Below the pieces are notes generated by a model. It made no database searches. It had not been told where the DNA came from and saw only the letters and a program-made list of their open reading frames with translations. Of a DNA stretch of 5,743 nt, positions 1 through 5,743 are shown in pieces. A program made the translations under genes and the position numbers. Each line of letters starts with the position of its first letter. The first letter of the stretch is position 1. Source of the DNA: an uncultured Clostridia bacterium (GTDB lineage: Bacteria > Bacillota > Clostridia > Oscillospirales > Acutalibacteraceae); NCBI GenBank assembly GCA_947629295.1, contig CANRDH010000111.1:1-5743 (forward strand), given 5' to 3'.

Positions 1-1315
1 TAGTTGTTGTCTTGCCCTTTTCAAGGCTTACGCTTGTTTTGCTCAGTTTTACGCTTGTCGGGTTGACGGTTTTGGGGTTCTTTACAGTTACTTTACACGT
101 TGCTTTTTTGTTGTTTGCGGTCTGTACGGTAATAGTTGCCGTGCCTGCGGCCTTAGCTGTAATCTTACCATTAGATACGGTTGCAACTTTGGTATTTGAA
201 CTTGTCCACTTTAATGTTTTATTTGTGGCATTACTCGGATTTACAGTAGCCTTAAGGGTTGTTGTCTTGCCCTTTTCAAGGCTTACGCTCGTTTTGCTGA
301 GTTTTACGCTTGTCGGGTTGACCGTCTTCGGGTTCTTTACTGTTACCTTACAGGTAGCTTTTTTGTTGTTTGCGGTCTGCACGGTAATAGTTGCCGTGCC
401 TGCGGCCTTAGCTTTAATCTTACCATTAGATACAGTCGCAACCTTGCTGTTGCTGGTTTTCCACGTTACCTTTTTATTTGTTGCATTGCTCGGGTTCACT
501 GTTACCTTAAGAGTAGTGGTCTTGCCTTTGCCGAGTGTAACAGATGTCTTGCTCAGTTTTACGCTTGTCGGGTTTACCGTCTTTGGGTTCTTTACAGTTA
601 CCTTACAGGTAGCTTTTTTGTTGTTTGCGGTCTGCACGGTTATCGTAGCCGTGCCTGCGGCTTTAGCTGTAACCTTACCGTTTTTAACAGTTGCAACCTT
701 GCTGTTGGATGTAGACCATGTAACAGTACTAATCACATTTTTACTTGGTGTAATAGTTGCTTTGAGGGTAGTAGTTTTTCCCTTTTTGAGTGTTACGGAA
801 GTTTTATTGAGTTTTACTTTTGTCGGAAGATTTTTAACCGTAACCTTGCAGGTTGCTTTCTTACCGTTTGCAGTCTGTACGGTTATTGTAGCTGTACCAA
901 CACCTTTGGCAGTAATTTTTCCGTTTGATACTGTGGCAACCTTTTTATTTGAGGTCGTCCACGTCACCTTTTTGTTTGTAGCATTACTCGGGCTTACAGT
1001 TGCCTTTATAGTAGTAGATTTGCCTTTGCCGAGTGTTACCGATGTTTTGCTCAGTTTTACGCTTTTGGCAGCAACATTTGCAGCCTTGCGTACGGTTACC
1101 TTACACGTCGCCTTCTTGCCGTTAGCCGTCTTTACGGTTATGGTTGCTGTGCCTACACCCTTGCCGGTAACCTTACCGTTTGAAACAGTCGCAACCTTTT
1201 TGTTGCTTGTTGTCCATGTGAGTTTCTTGTTTGATGTGTTGCTCGGGCTTACAGTTGCCTTGAGGGTAGTAGATTTGCCTTTGTCGAGTGTTACTGATGT
1301 TTTGTTCAGTTTTAC
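1..1315 (-). repeat. Tandem Ig-like (Big_2) domain repeats, period 255 bp with one 243-bp unit
   Basis: Repeat units counted from the Val of the VKLxKTSV motif begin at base 1315, 1060, 817, 562, 307 and 52 on the minus strand (residues 569, 654, 735, 820, 905 and 990). The spacing is 255, 243, 255, 255 and 255 bp. The short unit is four residues smaller because its following linker reads KNLPTKVKL, while later linkers read KNPKTVNPTSVKL. The half of each unit coding TAKAAGTATITVQTANNKK is highly conserved in DNA; the other half (TLKATVNPSNATNKK) is more variable. Every complete unit has a single Cys in ATCKVTV. The sixth unit is cut by the window edge. Confidence 0.9.
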
Positions 1316-3019
1316 ACTTTTTGCCGAAATATTTGTGGCAACAAATTTTAAATCATTATCTCTTGCATAAGCTTCAGCTGCCGATCCGGTCACTCCGTGC
1401 ATGGTAAAATTGTATTTTTCGTATTCAAAGGTTTTTTCATTATAAGTATATCCGAAAGCCCTATCATCAATCCACGAAACAGTTTTCGGTATTGTAACGC
1501 TTTTCAGCCGGGTACATCCGTCAAAAGCATGATCATATATACTCGTAACGCTGTTAGGTATTTTTACACTTTTTAGTGATGTACAGTTCCAGAATGCATC
1601 ATGCGGTATACCAGAAACCTTATTAGAAATTGTTACACCGGTAAGTCCTTCACAAGAACCGAAAGCCTCCACAGATAAATATTCTACACTGTTCGGCATT
1701 ACATAAGCACCTTTTTTGCCGGTGGGATAAGCTATTAAGGTGTCTTTATTCTTGTTAAACAATACACCGTTTGAGGCTGAAAAACTTTTGTTCTTGCTGC
1801 CTACGGTAAAACTCGTAAGACCTGCAGCATATTCAAATGCACCCACGCATATTTCCTTAACACTGTCGGGTATTTTGTATGCTCCCTTTTTACCTGCCGG
1901 ATATGTTATCAGAACGGTTTTGTTTTTATTGAAGAGAACACCATTTTGAACCGCAAAATATTTATTCTTACTATTAACCTTAATACTTGCGGAATTAAGA
2001 TTTTTACATCCGGCAAATGCCATATCGCCGATCTCATTGACACCTGCCGGTATGCTTACACTTTTTAGATTTGTGTAAGAAAATGCATATTCTTTTATTT
2101 TTTTAACGCTGCTCGGTATTGTTATACTCGCGAGTGAACTACATCGGCAAAAAGTCCTACTGCCTATAGTTGAAACCTTATTAGGAATCTTTACACTTTT
2201 TAATCCTCTGCACCCATAAAAAGCTTCATCTCCTATGGTGGTTACACTATTTGGGATTGTTATGCCTGTCAGGTTTGTACATCCATCGAATGCACCTACA
2301 CTAATTGTCTTGACACTGCCGGGGATTTTGTATGTTCCCTTTTTACCTGCCGGATAGGATAACAGAACGGATTTATTTTTATTGAACAAAACACCGTTTA
2401 ATGACAAATATTTTTTATTCTTGCTGTTTACATTGATACTTGTCATTTTATTACAACCTGTAAATGCATAATCACCAATTGAGGCAACATTGGCAGGTAT
2501 CGTTATACTCTTTAGGCTTGAACAGTGACCAAATACACCTGGACCTATTGATTTAACACTACCGGGTATCGTTACGCTTGTCAGTCCTTTGCAACACCAA
2601 AATGCATACGTTCCTATCTCCGTAACACTGTCAGGTATTGTTACGCTTTTCAGTCCGGTACAACCCTGAAATGCATAGTAGTCTATAGCCTTAACACTAT
2701 TAGGTATTTTTACACTTGTCAGTCTTGTACAGTCTTGAAATGCCCCATCGCCTATCACCGTAACAGACTTTCCGTTAATTTTGGACGGTATAACGACATT
2801 TCCGCTTTTGCCTGTGTAGCCTGTAATAACTACACCATCTCCACTGAAATAACTTTCTTCCCACTCAAGACCACCGGCAGTTGTTCCTTCGCTTGCCGCA
2901 TTTACTGCAATCCCGCTCTCCGCCACAGCCGGCAAAACCGTAACAGCACTGCCGCCGAGCATAAGAGCAGAAAGTGCAACACTCAGAACTCTTTTTGCTC
3001 TCTTTTTCAATTTGCCCAT
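1..3019 (-). CDS. BspA-type leucine-rich-repeat surface protein with tandem Ig-like (Big_2) domains, 3' end beyond window
   Basis: A single minus-strand frame stays open from an ATG at 3019 to the left edge, giving 1006 residues without a stop, so the C-terminus is missing. Residues 1-33 form a signal peptide: a basic start (MGKLKKRAKR), a hydrophobic core, and a likely cut after AVA33 or near NAA42. Residues about 74-561 hold some 15 BspA/LRR_5-type repeats of the pattern IPxSVxxIGxxAFxGCxxLxS, ending in the usual cap (GSAAEAYARDN...KFVA). From about 567 onward come five complete Ig-like Big_2 domains and the start of a sixth, each with a motif like SNxKVATVSNGK and ATCKVTV. The family is exported and usually cell-surface, with roles in adhesion or host and matrix binding; the ligand here cannot be read. 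ATG 3019 is supported by an AGGAGG nine bases upstream. No frameshift was found in my translation. A sortase signal, dockerin or other anchor may lie past the edge. It is divergent from an XRE-type regulator. Confidence 0.93.
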   Translation of the reverse strand, partial: MGKLKKRAKRVLSVALSALMLGGSAVTVLPAVAESGIAVNAASEGTTAGGLEWEESYFSGDGVVITGYTGKSGNVVIPSKINGKSVTVIGDGAFQDCTRLTSVKIPNSVKAIDYYAFQGCTGLKSVTIPDSVTEIGTYAFWCCKGLTSVTIPGSVKSIGPGVFGHCSSLKSITIPANVASIGDYAFTGCNKMTSINVNSKNKKYLSLNGVLFNKNKSVLLSYPAGKKGTYKIPGSVKTISVGAFDGCTNLTGITIPNSVTTIGDEAFYGCRGLKSVKIPNKVSTIGSRTFCRCSSLASITIPSSVKKIKEYAFSYTNLKSVSIPAGVNEIGDMAFAGCKNLNSASIKVNSKNKYFAVQNGVLFNKNKTVLITYPAGKKGAYKIPDSVKEICVGAFEYAAGLTSFTVGSKNKSFSASNGVLFNKNKDTLIAYPTGKKGAYVMPNSVEYLSVEAFGSCEGLTGVTISNKVSGIPHDAFWNCTSLKSVKIPNSVTSIYDHAFDGCTRLKSVTIPKTVSWIDDRAFGYTYNEKTFEYEKYNFTMHGVTGSAAEAYARDNDLKFVATNISAKSVKLNKTSVTLDKGKSTTLKATVSPSNTSNKKLTWTTSNKKVATVSNGKVTGKGVGTATITVKTANGKKATCKVTVRKAANVAAKSVKLSKTSVTLGKGKSTTIKATVSPSNATNKKVTWTTSNKKVATVSNGKITAKGVGTATITVQTANGKKATCKVTVKNLPTKVKLNKTSVTLKKGKTTTLKATITPSKNVISTVTWSTSNSKVATVKNGKVTAKAAGTATITVQTANNKKATCKVTVKNPKTVNPTSVKLSKTSVTLGKGKTTTLKVTVNPSNATNKKVTWKTSNSKVATVSNGKIKAKAAGTATITVQTANNKKATCKVTVKNPKTVNPTSVKLSKTSVSLEKGKTTTLKATVNPSNATNKTLKWTSSNTKVATVSNGKITAKAAGTATITVQTANNKKATCKVTVKNPKTVNPTSVKLSKTSVSLEKGKTTT
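1337..2800 (-). repeat. Array of about 15 BspA-type leucine-rich repeats
   Basis: Within the surface protein (residues about 74-561), units of about 23 residues (69 bp) recur with the frame IPxSVxxIGxxAFxGCxxLxSV. Examples are IPNSVKAIDYYAFQGCTGL and IPDSVTEIGTYAFWCCKGL. Most units carry a Cys after the AF-x-G step; two (IKEYAFSYTNL and the AFEYAAGL unit) lack it. Such repeats form a curved solenoid. The last unit runs into the standard C-terminal cap of this domain type. Confidence 0.9.
1700..2434 (-). repeat. Three copies of a 36-37-residue insert module between leucine-rich repeats
   Basis: Three LRR units are followed by a longer module of the pattern SKNKx(5-8)NGVLFNKNKxxLxxYPxGKKGxY before the next IPxSV unit. 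The copies lie at 2327-2434, 1874-1984 and 1700-1807. The first two are close at the DNA level, notably in the stretch coding YPAGKKG. The third has Thr for Ala (YPTGKKG) and is followed by MPNSV. The module is known in BspA-like proteins, so it is a family trait rather than an insertion event. Confidence 0.85.
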
Positions 3020-3129
3020 AATTATTTACCTCCTGTATATAATAATATTACTTCGTACGGGAAACGACAAGGACTGCAATGCACTAAGAATATAGATATA
3101 TATATTCACCGTATATGCGTTTCACGTCC
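3020..3129 (-). other. Predicted 5' untranslated leader of the surface-protein gene
   Basis: If transcription starts about seven bases after the predicted -10 box, the leader is about 110 nt. It contains an AT-only-type inverted repeat GAATATA/TATATTC (3088-3094 and 3101-3107, loop of six) and a weak bulged stem at 3051-3071 near the ribosome binding site. I do not recognise a known riboswitch class in it, and I see no upstream reading frame of note. Confidence 0.4.
3029..3034 (-). promoter_or_regulatory. Ribosome binding site of the surface-protein gene
   Basis: AGGAGG on the minus strand, nine bases before ATG 3019. It is a full match to the 16S 3' end and fixes the start of the surface protein. 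Confidence 0.9.
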
Positions 3130-3135
3130 AATAAT

Positions 3136-3164
3136 ACAATATCATAGTATTTTATATTTGTCAA
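3136..3164 (-). promoter_or_regulatory. Predicted sigma-A-type promoter for the surface-protein gene
   Basis: On the minus strand a perfect -35 box TTGACA (3164-3159) is followed after 17 bases by TATTGT (3141-3136, four of six matches to TATAAT). The spacing is ideal and the surrounding DNA is AT-rich. The -35 lies inside an inverted repeat that could be an operator. Confidence 0.65.
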
Positions 3165-3167
3165 TAT
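3154..3167. promoter_or_regulatory. Candidate operator: short inverted repeat over both -35 boxes
   Basis: ATATT-TGTC-AATAT is a perfect 5-bp inverted repeat centred between the two divergent genes, on the shared -35 position. A second ATATTTG occurs in direct orientation at 3189-3195, just before the regulator's ribosome binding site. A repressor bound here could block both promoters. The region is very AT-rich, so chance symmetry is possible. Confidence 0.35.
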
Positions 3168-3187
3168 TTTTTATATAATTGTATTGT
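3158..3187 (+). promoter_or_regulatory. Candidate promoter for the XRE regulator gene
   Basis: On the plus strand TTGTCA (3158-3163) is followed after 18 bases by TATTGT (3182-3187), which would give a leader of about 24 nt. The -35 uses the same bases as the opposite promoter. A perfect TATAAT at 3174-3179 is an alternative -10, but it has no good -35 at the right distance. The call is therefore tentative. Confidence 0.4.
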
Positions 3188-3202
3188 AATATTTGACTTA
3201 TA

Positions 3203-3207
3203 AGGAG
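3203..3207 (+). promoter_or_regulatory. Ribosome binding site deciding the start of the XRE regulator
   Basis: AGGAG ends ten bases before ATG 3218. An in-frame TTG at 3209 is only one base from it, too close to be used, so ATG 3218 is preferred. Confidence 0.75.
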
Positions 3208-3217
3208 TTTGCCGATA

Positions 3218-3499
3218 ATGCTTAACGAACGTATAAGGGAACTTAGAACAGAACGCAATATAACACAGGTGGCACTTGCAAATGAGCTTTCGGTATCTAA
3301 ACAAAGTGTATCAAACTGGGAAAACGACAATATACAGCCGTCAATTGATATGCTTATAAAAATTGCTGATTTTTTCTCCGTAAGCACGGATTATCTTCTC
3401 GGTCTTGATAATAAAAAATATGTTGAAATAACAGGGCTTAACGGAGTTAAAATAGCACATATACAACAAATTATAGATGATATGAGAGAAACGGTCTGA
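3218..3499 (+). CDS. Small XRE/Cro-CI-family helix-turn-helix regulator
   Basis: The product is 93 residues. Residues about 4-60 form an HTH_3/XRE DNA-binding domain: IRELRTERNITQVALANEL, then the recognition helix region SVSKQSVSNWEND, then the typical closing stretch SIDMLIKIADFFSVSTDYLLG. Residues 65-93 are a short tail with no recognisable domain, perhaps for dimerisation, so no ligand-binding or peptidase domain is present. Proteins of this type are cytoplasmic, usually dimeric repressors that often control their own gene and a neighbour. The gene is divergent from the surface-protein gene across 198 bp and converges on ilvN. Control of the surface protein is an inference from position only. 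ATG 3218 is chosen by Shine-Dalgarno spacing; starting at TTG 3209 would add three residues (MPI). Confidence 0.9.
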   Translation: MLNERIRELRTERNITQVALANELSVSKQSVSNWENDNIQPSIDMLIKIADFFSVSTDYLLGLDNKKYVEITGLNGVKIAHIQQIIDDMRETV

Positions 3500-3524
3500 C
3501 AGCAATTTGTCGGACCGTTTCTCT
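3485..3524 (+). terminator. Strong hairpin overlapping the stop codon of the XRE gene, probable terminator
   Basis: Arms 3485-3500 and 3509-3524 pair over 16 positions (one T-G wobble) around an eight-base loop AGCAATTT. The left arm includes the last four codons and the TGA stop. The downstream bases (GTTAAATAC) are not a real T-tract, so it may act as a terminator helped by other factors, or as an mRNA 3'-end stabiliser. Confidence 0.5.
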
Positions 3525-3538
3525 GTTAAATACAAAAC

Positions 3539-3563
3539 GCCGCCCCGATTATCTCGGAGCGGC
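3539..3563 (-). terminator. Rho-independent terminator of the ilvB-ilvN transcript
   Basis: Read on the minus strand, a GC-rich stem GCCGC-T-CCGA / TCGG-G-GCGGC (loop of five, one non-Watson-Crick position inside) is followed by GTTTTGTATTT. It lies 12 bases after the ilvN stop codon. On the plus strand no T-run follows, so it is directional. Confidence 0.8.
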
Positions 3564-3575
3564 AGAAATATACAA

Positions 3576-4073
3576 TTAATTGCTCAGCTTCTTGTCGCCG
3601 TTTTCAAGTGCGGCAATGCCTGTCCGTGCCATTTCAAGTATGCCGTATTTCTCAAGCTCGGATACAAGTGTGTCAATCTCATGCGGTGTTCCGCTTGCCC
3701 TGAATGTCATGGAATGTTCTCCGATGTTGACAAGGGACGCATGATATTTTGCTGTCACCGATATAATTTCATTATTATCGTGACCGTCAGTGCCTATCTT
3801 TATAAGTATAAGCTCGGATGCGACAGAACCGTCCTCCGGAAGTGCCTCCGCCCTTTTTACATCAACAATTTTCAGCATCTGACTTATAAACTGCTCGACC
3901 TTATCATCATCACCGTTTATTCTTATCGTCATTCTTGAATAACCGTCCATTCCTGCCGGACTTACCGTAAGACTGTCGATATTAAATCCTCTTCTTGAAA
4001 TAAGACTTGTGACCCTCAGCAGGACACCGGGATGATTATGAACCAAAAGACCTATTATCTGCTTATTTTCCAT
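3576..4073 (-). CDS. ilvN: Acetolactate synthase small (regulatory) subunit
   Basis: At 165 residues this matches the usual length of bacterial IlvN/IlvH. It is the regulatory subunit of acetohydroxyacid synthase: it binds the catalytic subunit, raises its activity and confers feedback inhibition by valine. The N-terminal ACT domain (residues about 4-78) begins QIIGLLVHNHPGVLLRV and continues RRGFNIDSLTVSPAG. Asn13, Gly16 and Asn31 correspond to the valine-site positions Asn11, Gly14 and Asn29 of E. coli IlvH, so valine sensing is likely kept. A second ACT-like C-terminal domain (about 85-158) ends EMARTGIAALENGDKKL, the usual family ending. ATG 4073 is chosen because a GGAG lies eight bases upstream. 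A GTG at 4082 overlapping the ilvB stop is possible and would add three residues. It is cotranscribed with ilvB and followed by a terminator. Confidence 0.95.
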   Translation of the reverse strand: MENKQIIGLLVHNHPGVLLRVTSLISRRGFNIDSLTVSPAGMDGYSRMTIRINGDDDKVEQFISQMLKIVDVKRAEALPEDGSVASELILIKIGTDGHDNNEIISVTAKYHASLVNIGEHSMTFRASGTPHEIDTLVSELEKYGILEMARTGIAALENGDKKLSN

Positions 4074-4078
4074 ATATA

Positions 4079-5743
4079 TCACTCCATTTCCGTAATCAGA
4101 TCGTCAACCGTTTTTCCCGGAGGAATCATCGGGAGAACATTTTCGTCCGGCGAAATGCGGCAGTCTATAACAACCGGCTCATTCGTGGAAAATGCCTCAT
4201 TCAGTACAGTTTCCGCGTCGTCATCGTTATGTATCCTCATTCCCTTAATCCCGAATGCCTCGGCAAGCTTTGCAAAATCTGTTTTTCTGTGCGGGTCGGT
4301 CTGTGAAAAACGTCTGCCGTAGAAAAGCTTCTGCCACTGCCTTACCATTCCGAGTACGGTATTATTCATAACTATAACCTTTATGTTAAGGTTATACGAG
4401 CAAACCGTTGCAAGCTCATTGAGGTTCATATGGAAGCTTCCGTCACCTGTAAAAAGTACTACCGTCTTTTCCGGATGTGCAACGGCTGAGCCTACTGCCG
4501 CACCGAGTCCGTAACCCATTGTTCCGAGTCCTCCGGAGGTACACCACGTTCTCGGTTCTTCAAAGCGGTATTTTTGTGACACCCACATCTGGTGCTGTCC
4601 TACGTCCGTTACTATTATATCGCTGTCCTTTGTAAGGGCTCTTACAGCCTCTATAACATGATACGGGTGAGCGTATTCGTCAGATTTCGGTGTTTCGGAC
4701 ACGCTGCTGTTTTTTCCCCATTCGTTTACCTGTGCTATCCACTCCGCATGGTCTGCTTTTTCTACTGCATCGGTGAGGGTTTTGAGCGTGGATTTCAGGT
4801 CACCGAGGATATAGGAATCTATCTTTACATTCTTATTGATCTCTGCTTTGTCGATATCAAGCTGAATAATTTTTGCGTCCTTGCCGAATTTTTCCCTGTC
4901 GCCGGCAACACGGTCCGAAAATCTTGCACCGATCGTTATAATAAGGTCGCAGTTATCGGTAGCCTTTCCTGTTTCATAACCGCCGTGCATACCTATCGTA
5001 CCCATAAAAAGCCTGTGTGAAGCCGGGAAGCCGCCAAGTCCCATTATGGATGTAGCGACAGGGCAGTCCACCTTTTCCGCAAAGGCAATTATTTCCTTTT
5101 CCGCATCCGCACTTACAACACCGCCGCCCATATATATCATAGGACGCTTTGACTCAGCAATGATTTTTGCAGCTTCTTCAAAATCCGCCTTCCCCGATAT
5201 TGTCGGATTAACGATAACCTCAGGTATAACAGTTTCAAATTCGCATATTGCCCCGGTTACATCCTTCGGAATATCAATAAGAACGGGGCCTTTTCTTCCG
5301 CTCATTGCAATTCTGAAAGCTTTGCGTATTACATTTGCAAGGTCTTTAACATCTTTAACAATAAAGTTATGTTTGGTTATCGGCATAGATATTCCACAGA
5401 TATCGACCTCTTGAAAGCTGTCACGGGCAAGCAGATCGTTTGTGACGTTACCCGTTATGGCAACTATCGGTATGGAATCCATATATGCGGTTGCTATACC
5501 TGTTACAAGGTTAGTCGCACCGGGTCCCGAGGTTGCTATAACAACGCCGCATTTTCCTGTTGTTCTTGCATAGCCGTCCGCAGCATGAGCAGCTCCCTGT
5601 TCATGTGAGGAAAGTATATGTGTTATTTTATCGCTGTACTTATAAAGTGCGTCATAAATATTAAGTACCGCACCGCCGGGATAACCGAATACGGTATCAA
5701 CTCCCTGTTCAAGCAGACATTCTGCTATAATTTCCGAGCCGTT
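4079..5743 (-). CDS. ilvB: Acetolactate synthase large (catalytic) subunit, 5' end just beyond window
   Basis: The frame is open from the right edge, giving 554 residues; by comparison with the family only a few N-terminal residues are missing. The enzyme uses thiamine diphosphate (ThDP), Mg2+ and FAD to join two pyruvates to acetolactate, or pyruvate and 2-oxobutyrate to acetohydroxybutyrate, the first common step to branched-chain amino acids. Visible marks, numbered from the edge, are: VFGYPGGAVLNIYDAL (18-33); the catalytic Glu48 in SSHEQGAAHAADGYAR; the FAD/central domain with GARFSDRVAGDR (near 272); the ThDP-Mg motif GDGSFHMNLNEL (433-444) ending at NN (460-461); and GMVRQWQKLFYGRRFSQTD. 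Where plant enzymes have the sulfonylurea-site Pro after GQV, this one has GNVT (Thr near 101), as bacterial enzymes often vary. The internal Met at 5482 is not the start, since the frame upstream encodes essential conserved sequence. Promoter and any leader are outside the window. Confidence 0.97.
   Translation of the reverse strand, partial: NGSEIIAECLLEQGVDTVFGYPGGAVLNIYDALYKYSDKITHILSSHEQGAAHAADGYARTTGKCGVVIATSGPGATNLVTGIATAYMDSIPIVAITGNVTNDLLARDSFQEVDICGISMPITKHNFIVKDVKDLANVIRKAFRIAMSGRKGPVLIDIPKDVTGAICEFETVIPEVIVNPTISGKADFEEAAKIIAESKRPMIYMGGGVVSADAEKEIIAFAEKVDCPVATSIMGLGGFPASHRLFMGTIGMHGGYETGKATDNCDLIITIGARFSDRVAGDREKFGKDAKIIQLDIDKAEINKNVKIDSYILGDLKSTLKTLTDAVEKADHAEWIAQVNEWGKNSSVSETPKSDEYAHPYHVIEAVRALTKDSDIIVTDVGQHQMWVSQKYRFEEPRTWCTSGGLGTMGYGLGAAVGSAVAHPEKTVVLFTGDGSFHMNLNELATVCSYNLNIKVIVMNNTVLGMVRQWQKLFYGRRFSQTDPHRKTDFAKLAEAFGIKGMRIHNDDDAETVLNEAFSTNEPVVIDCRISPDENVLPMIPPGKTVDDLITEME
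4082..4085 (-). promoter_or_regulatory. Ribosome binding site of ilvN within the end of ilvB
   Basis: GGAG on the minus strand lies in the last codons of ilvB, eight bases before ATG 4073. Ribosomes finishing ilvB (stop 4081-4079) can restart at ilvN, which suits the need for matched subunit amounts. Confidence 0.7.

Noticed and set aside
1..1320. Evenly spaced repeats as a CRISPR array or an intergenic repeat element
   Set aside because: The 255-bp period is in frame, codes Ig-like domains, and has no short repeat/spacer structure.
12..1370. 452-codon open frame on the plus strand, rich in Val, Leu and Phe
   Set aside because: It is the exact antisense of the Ig-like repeat region. Its own repeats follow the 255-bp period, the start has no clear ribosome binding site, and the minus-strand reading gives clear domains. 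Sense codon use there simply avoids antisense stops.
2735..3178. 147-codon plus-strand frame across the signal-peptide region and the intergenic DNA
   Set aside because: It is antisense to the clearly coding N-terminus of the surface protein, contains no recognisable domain, and runs through the promoter region.
3174..3179. Perfect TATAAT as -10 box of the XRE gene
   Set aside because: No acceptable -35 lies 16-18 bases upstream (only A/T-rich hexamers). It is kept only as an alternative to the TATTGT box.
3142..3387. 81-codon minus-strand frame opposite the XRE gene
   Set aside because: It is a shadow of the helix-turn-helix gene with low-complexity Ile/Ser content; the plus-strand protein is a clear XRE family member.
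4592..5020. 142-codon plus-strand frame inside ilvB, with others at 5046-5414 and 5369-5608
   Set aside because: All are antisense to the strongly conserved ilvB coding sequence and resemble no protein family I know.
5482..5482. ATG 5482 as the start of ilvB
   Set aside because: The same frame upstream to the edge encodes the catalytic Glu and other conserved acetolactate synthase sequence, so the gene clearly begins beyond 5743.

Overview
The window looks like chromosomal DNA of a low-GC Gram-positive gut-type anaerobe, most likely a clostridial lineage such as the Ruminococcus/Eubacterium group. The indications are strong AGGAGG-type ribosome binding sites, AT-rich intergenic DNA, a BspA-type leucine-rich-repeat surface protein fused to bacterial Ig-like repeats, and a clostridial-looking ilvB-ilvN pair. 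The assignment is by protein style only; no marker gene is present, and base composition was judged by eye.

Left half (1-3019, minus strand): one very large gene, open to the left edge. At least 1006 residues are visible and no stop codon is reached. It encodes a signal peptide, about 15 BspA-type leucine-rich repeats (LRRs) of about 23 residues with three copies of a longer insert module, and then five complete and one partial Ig-like (Big_2) domains in tandem. The C-terminus, where any cell-wall anchor would be, lies outside the window.

Middle (3020-3575): a 198-bp intergenic region separates the surface-protein gene from a small divergent XRE-family repressor-like gene (3218-3499, plus strand). 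This region holds a good minus-strand promoter with a TTGACA box. A plausible plus-strand promoter has its -35 on the same bases, and both overlap a short inverted repeat. The regulator gene ends inside a strong hairpin, and a second hairpin with a T-rich tail on the minus strand ends the ilv transcript.

Right part (3576-5743, minus strand): ilvB (acetolactate synthase catalytic subunit, missing only a few N-terminal residues) followed by ilvN (valine-sensing regulatory subunit). They are tightly spaced and probably translationally coupled. Together they form acetohydroxyacid synthase, the first common step of valine, leucine and isoleucine synthesis.

The ilv pair is ordinary housekeeping. 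The accessory part is the surface protein with its divergent regulator, where the regulator may control both itself and the surface protein (inference). I see no insertion sequence, CRISPR array, tRNA or rRNA, and no convincing evidence of a wholly new system.
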